Shown: in pieces, positions 1 to 6,345 of the stretch
How positions within the stretch are numbered: the stretch's first letter is position 1
How the letters are laid out: each line of letters starts with the position of its first letter
Source: Candidatus Odinarchaeota archaeon
Lineage (GTDB): Archaea; Asgardarchaeota; JAGGXT01
Reading direction: 5' to 3'
NCBI GenBank assembly: GCA_021162905.1
Contig: JAGGXT010000191.1
Span: 1 to 7,397, forward strand
Length of the DNA stretch: 7,397 nucleotides
Made by a program: the position numbers and the translations under genes
The notes under the pieces: generated by a model
What the model was told of the DNA's origin: nothing
Database searches by the model: none
What the model saw: the letters and a program-made list of their open reading frames with translations, nothing else

Positions 1-43
1 ATTTATAAGTTACTATCCACTGAAAATCACTACTGCCACTAGC

Positions 44-1129
44 GTGAAAGAAGAAAGCATGATCGCACCAAATACAAATAGCATCAAAAATGAGGATCAT
101 GACATTATCGGACAGTCAGCTGAACAAACATTTATAAAAATCGCTAACAAAACTGGCTACGTCCATCCTATGATCGCTAGATTTTACAACTATTATAAGA
201 AGGAAAATAATATTCCTGAACAACGTGCCCTTGAAAAAATTATCCTGCCAGAATCTGAAAATAGTAGCAATTCTGTAGCGATGAATAATGAAAAAGCGAA
301 ACTGTTATTTGAGCTAGATAATAAAGTTCCGCAATATGAAGGCAAAACTTATATGTATGACCTTAATGATACACGCCTATGGGAAGACCTAAGTATATCA
401 AATTATGACTATCTTGGCACATTGTATGGGACTTACCCATATACGAATGAGCATGTATCAACACTATCTACCGATCCAAATAATAGTAATGTTCCAGCAC
501 CTCCCCAAATTGTTAAAGAGACACACTGGTTTCCTAAAGAGACTCATGCCAGAATCGTGTACCAAATATACGTATATGGTACTGGATATCACAATGTAAA
601 AATCCATGTAGTTGTGCAAGGTGATCAAGATGTGTACTCAAGATACTTTAGAGTATACTGGGATTCTACAAAAATCTATGAAACAATTGTTCGACCGTAT
701 GCTGGTCCTTATAATCTGACATTCTCAATACTAGTGTACAATAATATTGAAATCTCTGCTCACTTGCTAACTTTTGAAATTTATTACGGAGGATACAGAG
801 AATTTGGGTGGAAACTAACATCGCTTTGGCTTGAGGACGCTGTTGTGGCAGGGGAATACTTTCCAAGACAGTCCTACTCTAAGCTCTCATGGAAGGTTCT
901 CTGCGGAAGAGACACCAAGATAGATATTTATCTTAGGAGGGTTAATGATGCGTATGATAGAATATTGACAATATACCTTGATGATCAGCAAGTGTTTCAA
1001 GATATCATTAAGAGCTATAATGAGTTGCATATAAACTTGGGTAACTTTGATGACGACAGCGAGCATATACTCACCTTAAGGATACATTGGGGCAGTTATA
1101 CAGAGAGGGGTGGCTTCTTGAATTACTGA
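44..1129 (+). CDS. N-terminal part of a frameshifted metzincin-like secreted protease (two beta-rich modules)
   Basis: This reads as the first two thirds of a protein whose catalytic part continues in another frame from about 1130. Residues 1-150 are polar with no recognised domain. Residues ~155-262 and ~266-361 are two related beta-rich modules: YFRVYWDSTKIYETIV (201-216) parallels ILTIYLDDQQVFQDII (307-322), and HLLTFEIYYGGYREFGW (240-256) parallels HILTLRIHWGSYTERGG (341-357). They are probably binding or substrate-positioning domains of a secreted enzyme, which is inference. The start is uncertain. GTG at 44 is used here, ATG at 59 is an alternative, and the frame stays open to base 2, so a signal peptide may lie upstream of the window; none is present as called. 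TTTATAAG at 2-9 could instead be a TATA box for a start at 44 or 59. The TGA at 1127-1129 falls at the frameshift and is probably not the natural end. Confidence 0.7.
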   Translation: MKEESMIAPNTNSIKNEDHDIIGQSAEQTFIKIANKTGYVHPMIARFYNYYKKENNIPEQRALEKIILPESENSSNSVAMNNEKAKLLFELDNKVPQYEGKTYMYDLNDTRLWEDLSISNYDYLGTLYGTYPYTNEHVSTLSTDPNNSNVPAPPQIVKETHWFPKETHARIVYQIYVYGTGYHNVKIHVVVQGDQDVYSRYFRVYWDSTKIYETIVRPYAGPYNLTFSILVYNNIEISAHLLTFEIYYGGYREFGWKLTSLWLEDAVVAGEYFPRQSYSKLSWKVLCGRDTKIDIYLRRVNDAYDRILTIYLDDQQVFQDIIKSYNELHINLGNFDDDSEHILTLRIHWGSYTERGGFLNY

Positions 1130-1701
1130 GAATTCACCATGAGGGTTACTATTACGAAATTGACTACATGAAAAATAACACCTACGAATTTAGACCTAGA
1201 GATGAAGTGTTAGCCTACATTGAAGAATACTACGAAAATCACGGTTATCATCGTGTGGAATTTTTCATAAGTGATCCGGTTCCCCTTGATAATGAATTAA
1301 CAGAGGATGAGTATTTTAGACATTATGCAAAACCAAAAAATGCCCAAGAAAGAGGCTGGTTTGATAACTACGATAATATTAAGTGGATATACTGCCTTTA
1401 TGGTAATTGGCCAGGTGAGGATCACCCTAATAGCTTGGGTGGGTCTGTTGGAAGATACATTTTCATTGCACGTGGTAAATGTGATTGGTATGCTGGCGCA
1501 ATACATGTTTCATTGCTTAACGTAGAACGTACCGTCTTAATGCATGAGGTGGGACATACAGTTGGTATAGGCGATCGATCAAATAATAGAGAAATATACT
1601 GCAGCAACCCGCAATGTGTGATGGCCTACGCAACAGTACACAATTGCATCAACACACCATTTTATTGCGCTCATCACTGGCGACAAAGAAGATTCTCCTA
1701 A
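1087..1701 (+). CDS. C-terminal catalytic part of the same metzincin-like zinc protease
   Basis: This segment carries the zinc-protease core. HEVGHTVGIGD spans 1543-1575 (residues 153-163 counted from TTG 1087): two His ligands, the catalytic Glu, the metzincin Gly, and Asp where most metzincins have a third His. It is followed by CSNPQCVM (172-179), a C-x4-C-x-Met arrangement like that of archaemetzincins, with Met as the likely Met-turn. FYCAHHW (192-198) sits where archaemetzincins have a second Cys pair. Asp as third ligand is known in snapalysin-type enzymes. The predicted role is a Zn-dependent endopeptidase, probably extracellular. TTG 1087 is an artefact of the frame and the first ATG is at 1168; no ribosome-binding site supports either. 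The segment overlaps the upstream ORF by 43 bases and continues its second module (WLLELLRIHHEGYYYEIDYM), so it is best read as the second half of one ~552-residue protein. Substrate is unknown. Confidence 0.7.
   Translation: MGQLYREGWLLELLRIHHEGYYYEIDYMKNNTYEFRPRDEVLAYIEEYYENHGYHRVEFFISDPVPLDNELTEDEYFRHYAKPKNAQERGWFDNYDNIKWIYCLYGNWPGEDHPNSLGGSVGRYIFIARGKCDWYAGAIHVSLLNVERTVLMHEVGHTVGIGDRSNNREIYCSNPQCVMAYATVHNCINTPFYCAHHWRQRRFS
1120..1140 (+). other. Frameshift site joining the two protease segments
   Basis: Upstream frame reads FLNY-stop-EF and downstream frame reads RIHHEGYYYEIDY. Adding one G after the TG of the stop (TAC TGA GAA becomes TAC TGG AGA ATT CAC) gives Y-W-R-I-H-H-E-G-Y-Y-Y, an uninterrupted sequence into the HExxH part. 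No slippery heptamer is present, so a real mutation or a sequencing deletion in a GG pair is more likely than programmed frameshifting. Confidence 0.7.
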
Positions 1702-1742
1702 AAATATAAGTACCTTATGTGATATGAATGGTTTGAAGGAGG
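1701..1742 (+). promoter_or_regulatory. TATA-like box and Shine-Dalgarno for the beta-helix gene
   Basis: AAAATATAAG at 1701-1710 fits an archaeal TATA box. About 26 bases downstream would put the transcription start near 1731-1735. GGAGG at 1738-1742 is a strong Shine-Dalgarno with a 6-base gap to ATA at 1749. Both elements point to initiation at 1749 and not at GTG 1842, which is 99 bases downstream of the GGAGG. Confidence 0.6.
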
Positions 1743-1748
1743 AAGACT

Positions 1749-3287
1749 ATAAAAAAGATCTTTCCCTTATTTATAATTTTACTTTTTATAACTATATCAG
1801 GAGTTATATGCACCCCTACGTGGCCTTCTAATCCGGCCCTCGTGATAATATCTAATGAAAGCAGTATTCGATTGAGTAACTCAGAAATATTCTTCGAGCC
1901 GCACATATCTGTAGGTGACAAAGCTTGGGAGATACGCACCCTTACCATTATTGAGAATCAGACTCTAGTGGTTAATAGAAACATCTTTATTTACAATGGA
2001 GGCGCTCTAATCTTGAGGAACTCCATGATAAAGATGAACCTTACCTATCTTGGCGAGTACTGGATAGAGGTTTTCAGCGGTGGCAATTTAACGCTGATCG
2101 GAAGCACAATCACGGCATTGAACAGGTCGAACAGGTACTATATAAGGGTTCATAATGGTTCGGCGATTCATATTGAGGACAGTGAGATAAGCTACGCTGG
2201 GTATAAGAGTTATCCCGAATTGAGTACTAGCGGTTATGGGGCAAGGTATCTGATTATAGTCGAGTATGGGTTGTGGATTGAGGCGTCGAAGGTTGTAATA
2301 AGGAACAGTAGGCTTCTGTACAACCAGTACGGCATATATCTTGAGGGGGTGAAAAACGGTGTCATAGTCGGCAATCTGATAAGCGGCTGTGGGTGGACGG
2401 GAATTCACCTCCACTCCTCGAGTTACAATATTATTGCGAATAACACGATAATTGACAATGCTTTTGAGGGAATAGCTTTGGATCTTTCCGACAATAACAT
2501 TATCGAGGTTAATCTATTGAGCGATAACTCTTGCGGGGGGATTGTCTTATTGGTCTCTAGAAATAACGTTATTGCTAAAAATATAATAATTTACAGCAGT
2601 GAAAAGAGGTATAAAGATGGAATAGAGGTGGGAGGTGGGTATAATAATACGATAGAGGATAATTTGCTCTTTGGCTGCGGCCTTTACATCAGTGGCAATA
2701 AAAGCACGTTCGTCAACACCACCATTAGGAATACCATGGTAAATCACAAGCCGCTGATTTATATGGTTGGTGTGAAGAATTTGACGATCGAAGGAGATGC
2801 AGGACAAATAATAGTGGCCCTTTCGAAAAACGTAACGATAAGGAACGTCAAAATAGAGAATACCAACGTGGGTATAGAGATTGTGTATTCCAATGATATA
2901 AGAATCGTTAACAACACAATAATAAATAGCGAATATGGAATACTCTTAGGGAGAACTAATAGTAGCATAATAGCGTACAATAGGATGTTGAGGAATTACT
3001 ACGGCATATTCTTGAGGGATTCGAATAACAACACAATTACGAATAACGAAATAAGGGGAAACGAGTGGGGAATTTACCTGCTCGGCTCCGAGGACAATAT
3101 CATAGAGGACAACATCATGAAGGACAATCAAGTCGATATAGGAGGTGGGCCACCACCTCCCATTTTCAGGATCATTAACATTCTGCCGTATGTCATACCG
3201 ATTGCCGCCTGCTTTCTCTTAGCGGCGATTAAGCTTTTCTCTATGTGGAAGAGAAAACGATCTCCAGAAACACTTAAATTACTCTGA
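1749..3287 (+). CDS. NosD-like right-handed beta-helix surface protein with signal peptide and C-terminal membrane anchor
   Basis: Read from ATA 1749 it has 512 residues. Residues 1-24 (IKKIFPLFIILLFITISGVI) form a classic signal peptide: two Lys, then a hydrophobic core. Residues ~60-460 are a run of NosD/PbH1-type repeats rich in Asn, Gly and Ile with the rhythm N-x-I-x-x-N-x-I-x-x-N/S-x-x-G-I, for example NTIIDNAFEGIALDLSDNN and NEIRGNEWGIYLLGSEDN. A GGGPPPP linker follows, then one membrane helix (~474-500) and KRKR facing the cytoplasm. The protein is therefore likely exported and anchored on the cell surface. Such folds bind or cleave polysaccharides or act as scaffolds; no catalytic residues can be assigned. 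The start is the oddity: no ATG, GTG or TTG lies in frame between the stop at 1734 and GTG 1842, and starting at 1842 loses the signal peptide. Sampled bases look richer in G+C than the genes after 3700. Confidence 0.8.
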   Translation: MKKIFPLFIILLFITISGVICTPTWPSNPALVIISNESSIRLSNSEIFFEPHISVGDKAWEIRTLTIIENQTLVVNRNIFIYNGGALILRNSMIKMNLTYLGEYWIEVFSGGNLTLIGSTITALNRSNRYYIRVHNGSAIHIEDSEISYAGYKSYPELSTSGYGARYLIIVEYGLWIEASKVVIRNSRLLYNQYGIYLEGVKNGVIVGNLISGCGWTGIHLHSSSYNIIANNTIIDNAFEGIALDLSDNNIIEVNLLSDNSCGGIVLLVSRNNVIAKNIIIYSSEKRYKDGIEVGGGYNNTIEDNLLFGCGLYISGNKSTFVNTTIRNTMVNHKPLIYMVGVKNLTIEGDAGQIIVALSKNVTIRNVKIENTNVGIEIVYSNDIRIVNNTIINSEYGILLGRTNSSIIAYNRMLRNYYGIFLRDSNNNTITNNEIRGNEWGIYLLGSEDNIIEDNIMKDNQVDIGGGPPPPIFRIINILPYVIPIAACFLLAAIKLFSMWKRKRSPETLKLL

Positions 3288-3415
3288 TGCTAGCAGTGCT
3301 ATAGTTTATTAGGAGCTTTTCCTTATATGAGTAGCCACATAAAGTTACATTTTACGAGGAAAAATAAGTATGCGGGTCGCTTACAATCCCTAAAAATAAA
3401 AATAATAATCTTCCT

Positions 3416-3652
3416 CTATTTTTCTTCCAAGGCAGATTTTCCTAGTTTAATTATTTTTGTAATTCTCGCAACGGTTTTCGCCTCAGCCTTTATACTGTTC
3501 ATTCCTTCAATATCCTCTGCGCCACACTTTTTTCCTTGATCTTTGCTCCAAAGAGCTCCTCCATGGTATACTTGGATGTCTTTATCATAATTTTCAGCTA
3601 CTTCTAAAGTTTTCTCGCAGAGTAAGTGGCTTTCCATCACGGGATCATCCAT
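3416..3652 (-). CDS. Small hypothetical protein, 78 residues
   Basis: I do not recognise this protein. It is charged and mostly helical-looking, with two Cys (12 and 43), no membrane segment, and a Lys-rich C-terminal half that reads as amphipathic helix (SIKAEAKTVARITKIIKLGK). Support for being real: ATG start; GAGTG at 3660-3664 as a partial Shine-Dalgarno, 7 bases upstream of the start; AT-rich promoter sequence shared with the divergent amidohydrolase gene; and a T-rich stretch on the minus strand just after the stop (complement of 3388-3408) that could terminate it. Its composition is more protein-like than the overlapping plus-strand frame at 3327-3539, which I take as a shadow. If real, the divergent layout hints at shared regulation with the amidohydrolase. 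Confidence 0.5.
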   Translation of the reverse strand: MDDPVMESHLLCEKTLEVAENYDKDIQVYHGGALWSKDQGKKCGAEDIEGMNSIKAEAKTVARITKIIKLGKSALEEK

Positions 3653-3686
3653 TTATATTCACTCTAATTTTATTTTTAAATGTAGG

Positions 3687-3709
3687 GTATTATTATTTAA
3701 TAATAATAC
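3687..3709. promoter_or_regulatory. 23-bp perfect inverted repeat in the divergent promoter region
   Basis: Arm GTATTATTATT (3687-3697), a central T (3698), and arm AATAATAATAC (3699-3709) form an exact inverted repeat with G/C-matched ends. It lies between the divergent starts at 3652 and 3741. With an SD-led amidohydrolase transcript starting near 3720, the TATA box should fall at about 3694, inside this repeat. The symmetry suits a dimeric repressor operator or a bidirectional TATA element. Function is inferred. Confidence 0.5.
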
Positions 3710-3727
3710 TTGGAGTATAAATTTCTT

Positions 3728-3733
3728 GGAGGT
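3728..3733 (+). promoter_or_regulatory. Shine-Dalgarno deciding the amidohydrolase start
   Basis: GGAGGT lies 7 bases before ATG 3741. The longer reading from TTG 3726 would bury this site inside the coding region, so ATG 3741 is chosen. Confidence 0.8.
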
Positions 3734-3740
3734 TGTATTT

Positions 3741-5120
3741 ATGGAGTTGCTGATTAAAGGTGGAACTATAATAACGATGAATGAAAGACGACAGATTATT
3801 CGTGATGGCTACATTTTAATTAAAGATGACAAAATTGAGGAAGTCGGAAAACTTGGTAAGAGCCCTGTTTCTGCTGAAGAAACAATAGATGCAACTGGGA
3901 AATTTATAATGCCTGGAATGATAAACACCCATACTCATTTGTGGCAATCTATAGGTAAAGGACTTGGTACAGATCGAGATCTTTGGGGCTGGATTTCTTC
4001 AGCATGGTCGCCCCTTCTTTATAATCTCACTGATGATGATTACTATAATGCTGTTATGCTGGGGGTTTTAGAGGCAATAAAATCAGGTGTTACTACAGTC
4101 CTCGGTTATGAACATGCACTAAATACCCATCCTACTGCTATCACTAAGATTGTTGACGCTTTTAAACTGACTGGAATTCGAGCACTGTTGGGAATAGGAT
4201 ACCAAGATACAGGAAAAGAAATGGGTGCACCCGATTTTGTTCTTAGGCCAACAAATGTGATACTAAAATACCTGGAAGATAGCTTCAAAAAATATCACAA
4301 TACATTAGATGGCAGATTAAAAATTTGGTTAGCACCAGGATTAGTTAGCTGGTGCACAGAGGAACTCTTGCTTGAGAGTAAGCGACTTGCAGAAAAATAT
4401 AATACTGGACTAACGATCCATGCGAATGAAAGTAAAACCGAAACTGAATATAGCAGGCGAGAAAGAGGAGCATCTGAGATAGGATTCCTATACAAATTAG
4501 GAGTTCTTGATAAGAATACTCTTGTTGTACATGCAGTTTGGACGACAGACGAAGAAATTGAAATGCTTGCTGAGAGAAATGCTAAGGTTTCCCACAATCC
4601 TGTGAGCAATATGTTTCTCTCCTCTGGTGTAGCTCCAATTCCTAAGATGCTTAAGAAGGGAATTGCTGTTGGATTAGCTACGGATGGAGCAACTAGTAAC
4701 AATAATAATGACTTTTTCGATGTTCTTAGAGTAACTCCTCTTCTTCAAAAAGTTCATACACTTGATCCACTTTCACTAACCGCTGAGCAAACACTGGAAA
4801 TGGCTACAATCATTGGTGCTAAAGCAGTATTAATGGAAAATGAAATTGGGAGTCTAGAAGTTGGAAAAAAGGCAGATATTGTAATATTAAACTTTAAGCA
4901 TCATAGTACGACACCTAATGTTTATCCTCCCGCAACGATAGTATATAGTGCTAGTAGTGAGAATGTCGAAACAGTAATAATAGACGGAAGAATTATAATG
5001 GAAAACAGGAAAATACAAACCTTTGATGAAAATAAAGTCTTAGAGAATGCTGATAAATCAATTGAACAAATAATTAGTAAGGCTCAAAACATTTTGGAAG
5101 AAAGATGGCCAATTATGTAA
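3741..5120 (+). CDS. Amidohydrolase-superfamily deaminase (MTA/SAH deaminase-like, ATZ/TRZ group)
   Basis: 459 residues, full length for the family (about 430-470). A small N-terminal beta domain (GGTIITMNERRQIIRDGYIL) leads into a metal-dependent TIM barrel. Visible metal and catalytic residues are His64 and His66 in the INTHTH motif, His227 and Glu230 in HANES, His264 in VVHAV, and Asp315 in LATDGATSNNNND. HNPVSN (285-290) is typical of the methylthioadenosine/S-adenosylhomocysteine deaminase, chlorohydrolase and related aromatic deaminase group. The C-terminal sandwich (GSLEVGKKADIVIL) is also standard. The likely reaction is hydrolytic deamination of an adenosine-like or other N-heterocyclic substrate in the cytoplasm, with a bound divalent metal. 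The exact substrate cannot be read from motifs; guanine, 8-oxoguanine or hydroxyatrazine-type activity remains possible. The adjacent ECF-T remnant fits a salvage-and-uptake locus. The gene is divergent from the 78-residue ORF. Confidence 0.88.
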   Translation: MELLIKGGTIITMNERRQIIRDGYILIKDDKIEEVGKLGKSPVSAEETIDATGKFIMPGMINTHTHLWQSIGKGLGTDRDLWGWISSAWSPLLYNLTDDDYYNAVMLGVLEAIKSGVTTVLGYEHALNTHPTAITKIVDAFKLTGIRALLGIGYQDTGKEMGAPDFVLRPTNVILKYLEDSFKKYHNTLDGRLKIWLAPGLVSWCTEELLLESKRLAEKYNTGLTIHANESKTETEYSRRERGASEIGFLYKLGVLDKNTLVVHAVWTTDEEIEMLAERNAKVSHNPVSNMFLSSGVAPIPKMLKKGIAVGLATDGATSNNNNDFFDVLRVTPLLQKVHTLDPLSLTAEQTLEMATIIGAKAVLMENEIGSLEVGKKADIVILNFKHHSTTPNVYPPATIVYSASSENVETVIIDGRIIMENRKIQTFDENKVLENADKSIEQIISKAQNILEERWPIM

Positions 5121-5128
5121 CTTTCTAA

Positions 5129-5485
5129 TTGGTGATGATATTCTTTAGAACAGCAAATCCACGAGAATTTGTGGAATCTCTTGAATGTAAGGGTTTGCCA
5201 TATAGATTTTCTTTCTTAATACCATCGGTTCTTAGATTCATTCTAATGGTGGCAGAGAAGCTCTTTATAACATTTAACACATATATGGTTCGTGAAGTTG
5301 AGTTGGAGAAAGGTGATTTCAAAGAAAAGATTAATAATCTCCGATTGCTTTTTGCGCTAATGATATTAGACATTCTAAAAATGGTAAATAGAATAACTAT
5401 TGATCTTCACTCCAGAGGTTTTAGCTTGCTGCAGAAAACAGAACAACAATGGTACAAACAGAATTTGCAACGGCTGATTATTTAG
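5129..5485 (+). pseudogene. Truncated remnant of an ECF transporter T component (EcfT/CbiQ-like), central part
   Basis: The pattern NPREFVESLECKGLPYRFSF, then a hydrophobic LRFILMVAEKL, then a linker with VELEKGDFKEKI, and finally IDLHSRGF matches the C-terminal half of EcfT/CbiQ proteins (typically T-x-P-x-x-L-V-x-A-L--LGLPY--AF, LRF-PLL-EE, and x-A/S-R-G-F). EcfT is the membrane scaffold that couples ATPases to the substrate-binding S component, and its two Ala-Arg-Gly-type motifs touch the ATPases. Here the second is S-R-G (95-97), while the first position reads V-R-E (54-56), apparently degenerate. Family members are about 220-280 residues; this 118-residue ORF lacks the N-terminal membrane helices. 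An in-frame TAA lies at 5126-5128 and the amidohydrolase ends 8 bases before the called start. No clear ribosome-binding site is seen; TTG 5129, GTG 5132 and ATG 5135 are all possible starts. The C terminus continues in another frame. Confidence 0.6.
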
Positions 5486-5583
5486 TACTGTCATTATTTT
5501 CAGAAATGTTGGCATTATCATTATACTTAGCTGTATTCGTACATGGAGTATCTCCTATGGAGAACATAATATTTTGTGTTTAA
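5449..5583 (+). pseudogene. Frameshifted C-terminal helix of the EcfT-like remnant
   Basis: In the frame of 5449 the sequence reads TEFATADYLVLSLFSEMLAL and continues hydrophobic to TAA 5581. This resembles the last segment of EcfT proteins, where a short linker is followed by x-x-D-Y-L-V-L and a final membrane helix. It joins the previous segment if one A is added to the AAA at 5456-5458 (TAC AAA ACA GAA TTT), giving W-Y-K-T-E-F-A. So the original protein probably ended at 5583. The 44-codon ORF is unlikely to be translated alone. Confidence 0.5.
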
Positions 5584-5607
5584 TAAAGCGAGAAATCTAA
5601 AGTGGAA

Positions 5608-5611
5608 GGTG
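5608..5611 (+). promoter_or_regulatory. Shine-Dalgarno deciding the zinc-ribbon membrane protein start
   Basis: GGTG at 5608-5611, within GGAAGGTG, lies 5 bases before ATG 5617. GTG 5602 precedes this site, so it is not favoured as the start. Confidence 0.65.
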
Positions 5612-5616
5612 TTATT

Positions 5617-6225
5617 ATGAGGAGTAAAATGTTAATAGCATTTATTTTTTTCATAATACTTTCAGCGGTTACTTATATCTTATTTCCAGATAGTGTAAAT
5701 GCTGCCTACAATGGTATAAATCCATTTATAAATAAAGAATTCTCAAGCTTAGGACAATTTGGATATATCCTTGCAATAGTTCATGTTACGATATATCATG
5801 AATTCTCATATATTTTCTTAATATTATGGCTTACAACAGGATTGGCAGCTGGTTTACTTGCTAGAGGATATATAAACGGATTCGCCGCTGGATTCTATAT
5901 GTGTATTGCTGGGTTTGTTATATATTACTTAATACTTGCTACCGATAGAATATTACTCTTTATTACAATTACATATACTATGCGATATTTGTTCACAAAC
6001 ATTATAGCGCCTTTAATTACGAATGGTTTATTCTCTGCACTTGGTGGTCTGATAGGAGGAATGATAAGACCTCCGCCATCCATAGAGATTCCTACCACTG
6101 TATACAAAAAGCTGGAAACATTGTTACCTATAAAATGTCCAAATTGTGGTGCTGAAATTTATAGTAATGCTAGATACTGCAGTAATTGTGGTAGTGAACT
6201 CCCAGAGATAACATTAGAACAATAA
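5617..6225 (+). CDS. Polytopic membrane protein with C-terminal zinc ribbon, function unknown
   Basis: 202 residues. Hydrophobic stretches lie at about 5-23, 47-60, 64-82, 86-110 and 118-150. The last ends in small-residue packing (ALGGLIGGMI), followed by RPPP, a short linker, and a zinc ribbon with Cys174, Cys177, Cys188 and Cys191 (CPNCGAE and CSNCGSE). By the positive-inside tendency the ribbon should be cytoplasmic. I do not recognise the membrane part. Small membrane proteins with a C-terminal zinc ribbon are common in archaea, usually without assigned function. Because it follows an EcfT-like remnant it could have been a partner of that transporter, but S-component features are not evident and no ECF ATPase is in the window. 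ATG 5617 is preferred because of the GGTG 5 bases upstream. A T-rich stretch after the stop may end transcription. Confidence 0.75.
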   Translation: MRSKMLIAFIFFIILSAVTYILFPDSVNAAYNGINPFINKEFSSLGQFGYILAIVHVTIYHEFSYIFLILWLTTGLAAGLLARGYINGFAAGFYMCIAGFVIYYLILATDRILLFITITYTMRYLFTNIIAPLITNGLFSALGGLIGGMIRPPPSIEIPTTVYKKLETLLPIKCPNCGAEIYSNARYCSNCGSELPEITLEQ

Positions 6226-6236
6226 TAAAGCAAAAT

Positions 6237-6260
6237 TTACATTTTTTCTTCTATATTTTA
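6237..6260 (+). terminator. T-rich terminator-like stretch
   Basis: TTACATTTTTTCTTCTATAT begins 11 bases after the stop of the membrane protein gene and contains a T6 run. Archaeal termination commonly needs only oligo-T tracts. It lies in the convergent gap before the minus-strand transporter gene. Confidence 0.4.
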
Positions 6261-6345
6261 TACTAGTTATGGTTTAGATTTGCTGAAGAGTATTCCTAAT
6301 GTAGTTTAATTTAAAAGTTGAGTGTTTATTTTTAGCTCCGAATGA

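Noticed and set aside
1087..1130. Programmed ribosomal frameshift or TGA read-through (Trp or Sec) in the protease gene
   Set aside because: There is no slippery heptamer or obvious downstream stem, and decoding TGA alone would not restore the frame, which also shifts.
1724..1830. Short ORF from ATG 1724 as the true start of the beta-helix gene
   Set aside because: It is in a different frame, ends at TAA 1828-1830, and gives a non-hydrophobic peptide, while the ATA frame gives a clear signal peptide.
3288..3310. Terminator hairpin at TGCTAGCA just after the beta-helix stop
   Set aside because: The palindrome has no room for a proper loop and no T-run follows directly.
3327..3539. Plus-strand 70-residue ORF
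   Set aside because: It overlaps the more protein-like minus-strand ORF, has no ribosome-binding site, and has the hydrophobic bias expected of an antisense shadow of a charged helix.
4295..4702. 135-residue minus-strand ORF inside the amidohydrolase gene
   Set aside because: It lies wholly opposite a well-supported gene with intact motifs and has no family features of its own.
5617..6225. Zinc-ribbon membrane protein as an ECF S component
   Set aside because: No recognisable S-component motif is present, and the zinc ribbon is atypical for that family.
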